A stretch of DNA of 64,000 nt from the NCBI RefSeq assembly GCF_006874425.1, contig NZ_VIJZ01000012.1:62001-126000 (forward strand), read 5' to 3'. Positions within the stretch are counted from its first letter, which is position 1, and the number at the start of each line of letters is the position of its first letter. Positions 61,632-64,000 of the stretch are shown piece by piece. The stretch comes from Paenibacillus ottowii. GTDB taxonomy: Bacteria; Bacillota; Bacilli; Paenibacillales; Paenibacillaceae. Made by a program: the position numbers and the translations under genes. The notes under the pieces are model-generated. The model saw nothing but the letters and a program-made list of their open reading frames with translations, searched no databases and was not told the DNA's origin.

Positions 61632-62222
61632 ATGTTTTTAACTAATCAAATCCATTCAGATCAGATACTTGATTGCAAAGGCCTTGCTTGTCCTATGCCG
61701 ATTGTAAAAACAAAAAAAGCTATGAATGAGCTACTTGCCGGACAGATTATGGAGGTTCAAGTGACTGACAAGGGTTCGTTAGCTGACTTTCAGAGCTGGG
61801 CCCAAGGCACGGGGCATAAATATTTGGGCACTCATCAAGAAGGAGATATCATGCGACATTATATACGCAAGGCAAATCCGGCTGGAGTGAAGGAGGAGCA
61901 AGCGTTTTTTTCCACGATAAGCCATGAAGAGCTACAAGCAAAAAGGTCTGCAAAGAAGAACTTCATTTTGCTGGATGTTCGTGAGCCCGCAGAATTTGCA
62001 CTTAAACATATCCCCGGCTCTAAGCACATTCCGCTTGGAGAATTGGAGAGTAGACTCGCTGAACTGAACCTGGATGAAGAAATTGCAGTGATCTGTCAAG
62101 CTGGTTCACGCAGTGAAAGAGCATGTCAGTTATTAGCAGACAAAGGCGCTAAAAACGTCAAATCCGTGCTCCTAGGCATATCTGCATGGACAGGAGAAAC
62201 AAAGGGGAGCAATTCATTATGA
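61632..62222 (+). CDS. TusA-rhodanese fusion sulfurtransferase
   Basis: The 196-residue protein joins a TusA domain (residues 1-80, LDCKGLACPMPIVKTKKAM with Cys20 of CPxP) to a rhodanese domain (about 95-195, LLDVREPAEFALKHIPGSKH and active-site Cys155 in CQAGSRSERAC). Both cysteines can carry persulfide, so sulfur may pass between domains. This fusion occurs in Gram-positive cst-like loci that deal with reactive sulfur species. ATG 61632 has GGCGGAGGT before it. The next gene overlaps it by 4 bases (ATGA), so they are coupled. Confidence 0.93.
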   Translation: MFLTNQIHSDQILDCKGLACPMPIVKTKKAMNELLAGQIMEVQVTDKGSLADFQSWAQGTGHKYLGTHQEGDIMRHYIRKANPAGVKEEQAFFSTISHEELQAKRSAKKNFILLDVREPAEFALKHIPGSKHIPLGELESRLAELNLDEEIAVICQAGSRSERACQLLADKGAKNVKSVLLGISAWTGETKGSNSL

Positions 62223-62734
62223 GCACAACAGCAAGAGCATATACAGAGTTTCAAGGGCAAACTCAGTCCAAAACAACGATTGTATTGTTTAGTGGGGAGC
62301 TGGATAAAGCGATTGCTGCATTCATTATTGCGAATGGGGCGGCGGCATACGATCATGAAGTAACTATTTTCTTTACATTTTGGGGGCTCAATATATTGCG
62401 TAAGGATGAACTCGTGCGTACCCATAAGGGATTGCTCGAAAAAGCCTTTGGCTGGCTCATGCCTCGTGGACCTCAAAAGCTTGCGCTTTCCAAAATGAAT
62501 TTTGCAGGACTGGGGCCGCAGATGATCAAGCAAGTCATGAAAAAGCATAATGCGCTCTCCCTTCCGGAGCTTATAGAGCTGGCCCGAGAGCAGGGGATCA
62601 AGCTCGTCGCCTGTACTATGACCATGGATCTGCTAGGACTACAACAAGAAGAACTAATAGACGGAATGGAATATGCTGGCGTAGCTGCCTACTTGGGAGA
62701 TGCGTCGCAGGGGAAGGTGAATCTATTTATTTAG
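62219..62734 (+). CDS. DsrE/DsrF-like sulfur-carrier protein
   Basis: A 171-residue DsrE2-type protein: KTTIVLFSGELDKAIAAFI, YDHEVTIFFTFWGLNIL, a membrane-prone LGPQMIKQVMKKH stretch and LVACTMTMDLLGL, with the conserved Cys near the end of the Rossmann-like fold. Such proteins transfer sulfane sulfur. ATG at 62219 overlaps the preceding stop in ATGA. Its partner sulfurtransferase is directly upstream. Confidence 0.88.
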   Translation: MSTTARAYTEFQGQTQSKTTIVLFSGELDKAIAAFIIANGAAAYDHEVTIFFTFWGLNILRKDELVRTHKGLLEKAFGWLMPRGPQKLALSKMNFAGLGPQMIKQVMKKHNALSLPELIELAREQGIKLVACTMTMDLLGLQQEELIDGMEYAGVAAYLGDASQGKVNLFI

Positions 62735-62764
62735 GGTATTCTATTTATTTTTTTGGTTTATAAT

Positions 62765-62780
62765 ATACCTATACGTGTAT
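62765..62780. promoter_or_regulatory. CsoR/CstR-type operator of the repressor gene
   Basis: ATACCTATACGTGTAT, directly after TATAAT (62759-62764), differs at two positions from the site at 61568-61583. Confidence 0.7.
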
Positions 62781-62812
62781 ATGGTAAGTCAAAAAAAGGA
62801 GTGCATTGCTTT

Positions 62813-63079
62813 ATGGATTACAATTACAGTGATGAACTAAAAACCCGCCTGAGAAGGATTGAGGGACAGGTGCGTGGGGTGCTTCGCTTAATGGATGAGG
62901 GAAAATCATGCAAAGATGTAGTCAGCCAGCTATCAGCTGTGCGCAATGCATCAGATAAGGCAATCGCCCAAATTGTAGCGGAAAATCTGCAACGTTGTAT
63001 ATTGGAAGAGCAAGAAGCTGGAGGAGATACCGATAAGCTGGTTAAAGAAGCGATTCAGCTGCTAGTTAAAAGTAGATAA
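62813..63079 (+). CDS. cstR: CsoR-family repressor, CstR-like persulfide sensor
   Basis: An 88-residue all-helical repressor (LKTRLRRIEGQVRGVLRLMD). Cys33 and Cys62 are 29 residues apart, as in both CsoR and CstR. The His that copper-sensing CsoR places four residues before the second Cys is Asn58 here, which is the pattern of CstR proteins that sense persulfides. The sulfur genes upstream and two matching operators support that reading. The gene lies 78 nt after dsrE-like and has its own operator; GGAGTG precedes the ATG. Confidence 0.87.
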   Translation: MDYNYSDELKTRLRRIEGQVRGVLRLMDEGKSCKDVVSQLSAVRNASDKAIAQIVAENLQRCILEEQEAGGDTDKLVKEAIQLLVKSR

Positions 63080-63123
63080 TCGTGTAATGTAGTTGAAAAT
63101 AACATCTTGCGTAATTAATGATG

Positions 63124-63164
63124 TTGACAAATAAGCTCCGTTGTAAATATAATATTTACAACGG
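63124..63164 (+). promoter_or_regulatory. Promoter with long palindrome for the Rrf2 gene
   Basis: TTGACA (63124-63129) and TATAAT (63148-63153) are 18 bases apart. A perfect 27-bp palindrome (arms CCGTTGTAAATAT at 63138-63150 and the complement at 63152-63164) covers the -10 box, so binding there would block transcription. Confidence 0.8.
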
Positions 63165-63176
63165 AAGGTGATATTA

Positions 63177-63608
63177 ATGCAAATTAGCAGCCGATTTTCA
63201 ATTGCAGTTCATATGCTGTCCCTTATACATGTACGTGCTGATTATCTGACTTCTGAGCAAATTGCCGATAGCGTGAATACAAACCCGGTGATTATACGGC
63301 AAATTACCCGACTACTTAAAAAATCTGGATTAATGGATGTGCGCAGAGGGACTGGTGGTTCGTATCTATTAAAAGACCCGGCGGCAATTTCTTTATATGA
63401 CGTGTATAAAGCAGTAGAGGTAGTAGAGGATGATCAACTGTTTAATACCCATGCCAATCCCAATCCGAATTGTTGGGTTGGAGCCAATATTAATCAGGTA
63501 CTGGAGCTTATATTAATGAAGGCTCAAAATGCCATGGAAAGTATATTGCGAAATGTTTCAATACAAGAAATTATAGAACTTATTATCCAAAAAAATAATG
63601 CTTCTTAA
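63177..63608 (+). CDS. Rrf2-family regulator
   Basis: A 143-residue Rrf2 protein: MQISSRFSIAVHMLSLIHVR at the N-terminus, HTH YLTSEQIADSVNTNPVIIRQITRLLKKSGL and wing RRGTGGSYLLKDPA. The three-cysteine Fe-S cluster motif is missing (one Cys only, in NPNCWVG), so it is not an IscR/NsrR-type cluster protein but a YwnA/YwgB-like one. ATG 63177 has GGAAGGTGAT. It probably represses itself through the upstream palindrome. Confidence 0.9.
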   Translation: MQISSRFSIAVHMLSLIHVRADYLTSEQIADSVNTNPVIIRQITRLLKKSGLMDVRRGTGGSYLLKDPAAISLYDVYKAVEVVEDDQLFNTHANPNPNCWVGANINQVLELILMKAQNAMESILRNVSIQEIIELIIQKNNAS

Positions 63609-63629
63609 ATTGGGAAGCATTATTTTTTT
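63594..63629 (+). terminator. Terminator overlapping the Rrf2 stop
   Basis: AATAATGCTTC and GAAGCATTATT pair ahead of seven T; the left arm lies inside the end of the gene. Confidence 0.85.
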
Positions 63630-63634
63630 GGAGA

Positions 63635-63661
63635 TTGATGTAATAATTATCATTACATCAA
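63635..63661. repeat. Palindrome in the last intergenic region
   Basis: TTGATGTAAT and ATTACATCAA flank AATTATC. It lies about 180 bp before the final gene and could be an operator for an unseen neighbour. A T run follows only weakly, so it is not a clear terminator. Confidence 0.5.
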
Positions 63662-63840
63662 TACTCTAAATGTATATTTTTTTGAATTGGTTGTAAGTAA
63701 CTTTATTACATTAATTCTGTTATAACTTTTTATAAATAAATGCTAAAGAATATGACAGGAGGTGAGAAAAATGTGACTTTAAAATGATGCAACATAAAAC
63801 TATGTCTCTAAAAAAGTATTTTAATGGGAGGATTTGGACC

Positions 63841-64000
63841 GTGATGATGAATAGAACAGTTGAAGAAGAAATCCAGGAGCTACATTGGGAAGAGGATGTG
63901 AACTCTTACATACAATTGATTCCAAACATAGAGTTCTCTAATGTGGAGGGTAATTCCTTAAAATTAAATCTGTTAGTATACAGAGACCCTATGGACGCGT
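63841..64000 (+). CDS. Start of a gene cut by the window end
   Basis: GTG 63841 or ATG 63844 (GGGAGG at 63826-63831) opens a frame running off the window: acidic EEEIQELHWEEDVNSYIQLI, then IEFSNVEGNSLKLNLLVYRD. The last part resembles the start of an alpha/beta hydrolase fold of the esterase type (strand before the oxyanion loop), but too little is present to be sure. Confidence 0.6.
   Translation, partial: MMMNRTVEEEIQELHWEEDVNSYIQLIPNIEFSNVEGNSLKLNLLVYRDPMDA

Noticed and set aside
1..64000. CRISPR arrays, tRNA or rRNA genes
   Set aside because: Scanned by eye for regularly spaced direct repeats, CCA-ended cloverleaf patterns and rRNA signatures; none was seen. A covariance-model scan was not possible.

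Overview
The window reads as chromosomal DNA of a spore-forming, moderate-GC Firmicute, most likely a Paenibacillus close to P. polymyxa. Reasons: AGGAGG-type ribosome sites with frequent GTG and TTG starts, a gerA-type germinant receptor operon, a GH48-FN3-CBM3 cellulase, an orphan ectB (diaminobutyrate aminotransferase, the reaction that supplies Dab for polymyxins), agmatine-to-putrescine genes, and many small single-gene units bounded by strong hairpin terminators. No rRNA, tRNA or CRISPR array was seen.

Layout. 0-18 kb is mostly housekeeping and accessory metabolism: ybaK (cut by the window edge), a ROK regulator that seems to lack a standard start codon, a GH1 6-phospho-beta-glucosidase, a phosphodiesterase, aguA-aguB, an APH-type kinase, a flavin oxidoreductase divergent from an HxlR regulator, rluF, and a four-gene germinant receptor operon (gerA, gerC, small D subunit, gerB, leftward). 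17-23 kb is an AT-rich island: two frameshifted genes (alpha/beta hydrolase and P-loop kinase), two near-identical XRE repressors each with a matched pair of operators, and a complete BamHI-type restriction-modification system (endonuclease, controller, methyltransferase, C-box). 23-29 kb holds an MBL hydrolase, a clpP paralogue divergent from an ECF sigma factor, a DUF4303 protein, a tiny membrane protein, a hairpin-rich intergenic segment and an esterase. 29-33 kb is an insertion hot spot: an apparently intact IS3-family element with an A AAA AAG frameshift site, next to a decayed IS3 copy and orphan gene fragments.

33-42 kb is signalling: a chemoreceptor with a long leader, a hybrid histidine kinase facing an OmpR-type regulator, ectB, a second flavin oxidoreductase and a diguanylate cyclase. 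42-50 kb has cellulose-related enzymes (GH94 cellobiose phosphorylase and secreted GH48 exocellulase behind a possible attenuator), with an orphan type II thioesterase and a TIM-barrel isomerase between them. 50-60 kb has ferritin, a GNAT enzyme, an S9 peptidase, a HEAT-repeat DNA-alkylation-repair-like protein, an acyl-CoA synthetase with an M29 aminopeptidase, and a TetR/HXXEE pair. 60-64 kb ends in a sulfur-trafficking module: a TusA-rhodanese fusion and a DsrE-like protein, a CsoR-family repressor with the residue pattern of persulfide sensors (CstR), and two nearly identical operators in front of the two units. An Rrf2 regulator with a long perfect palindrome over its own promoter follows.

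Functional links. GH48 releases cellobiose outside the cell, GH94 phosphorolyses it inside, and the GH1 enzyme would take the PTS-phosphorylated route. The strongest accessory systems are the BamHI island, the divergent ECF sigma/ClpP pair and the CstR-type regulon. All family calls come from reading the sequence; no database search was run.
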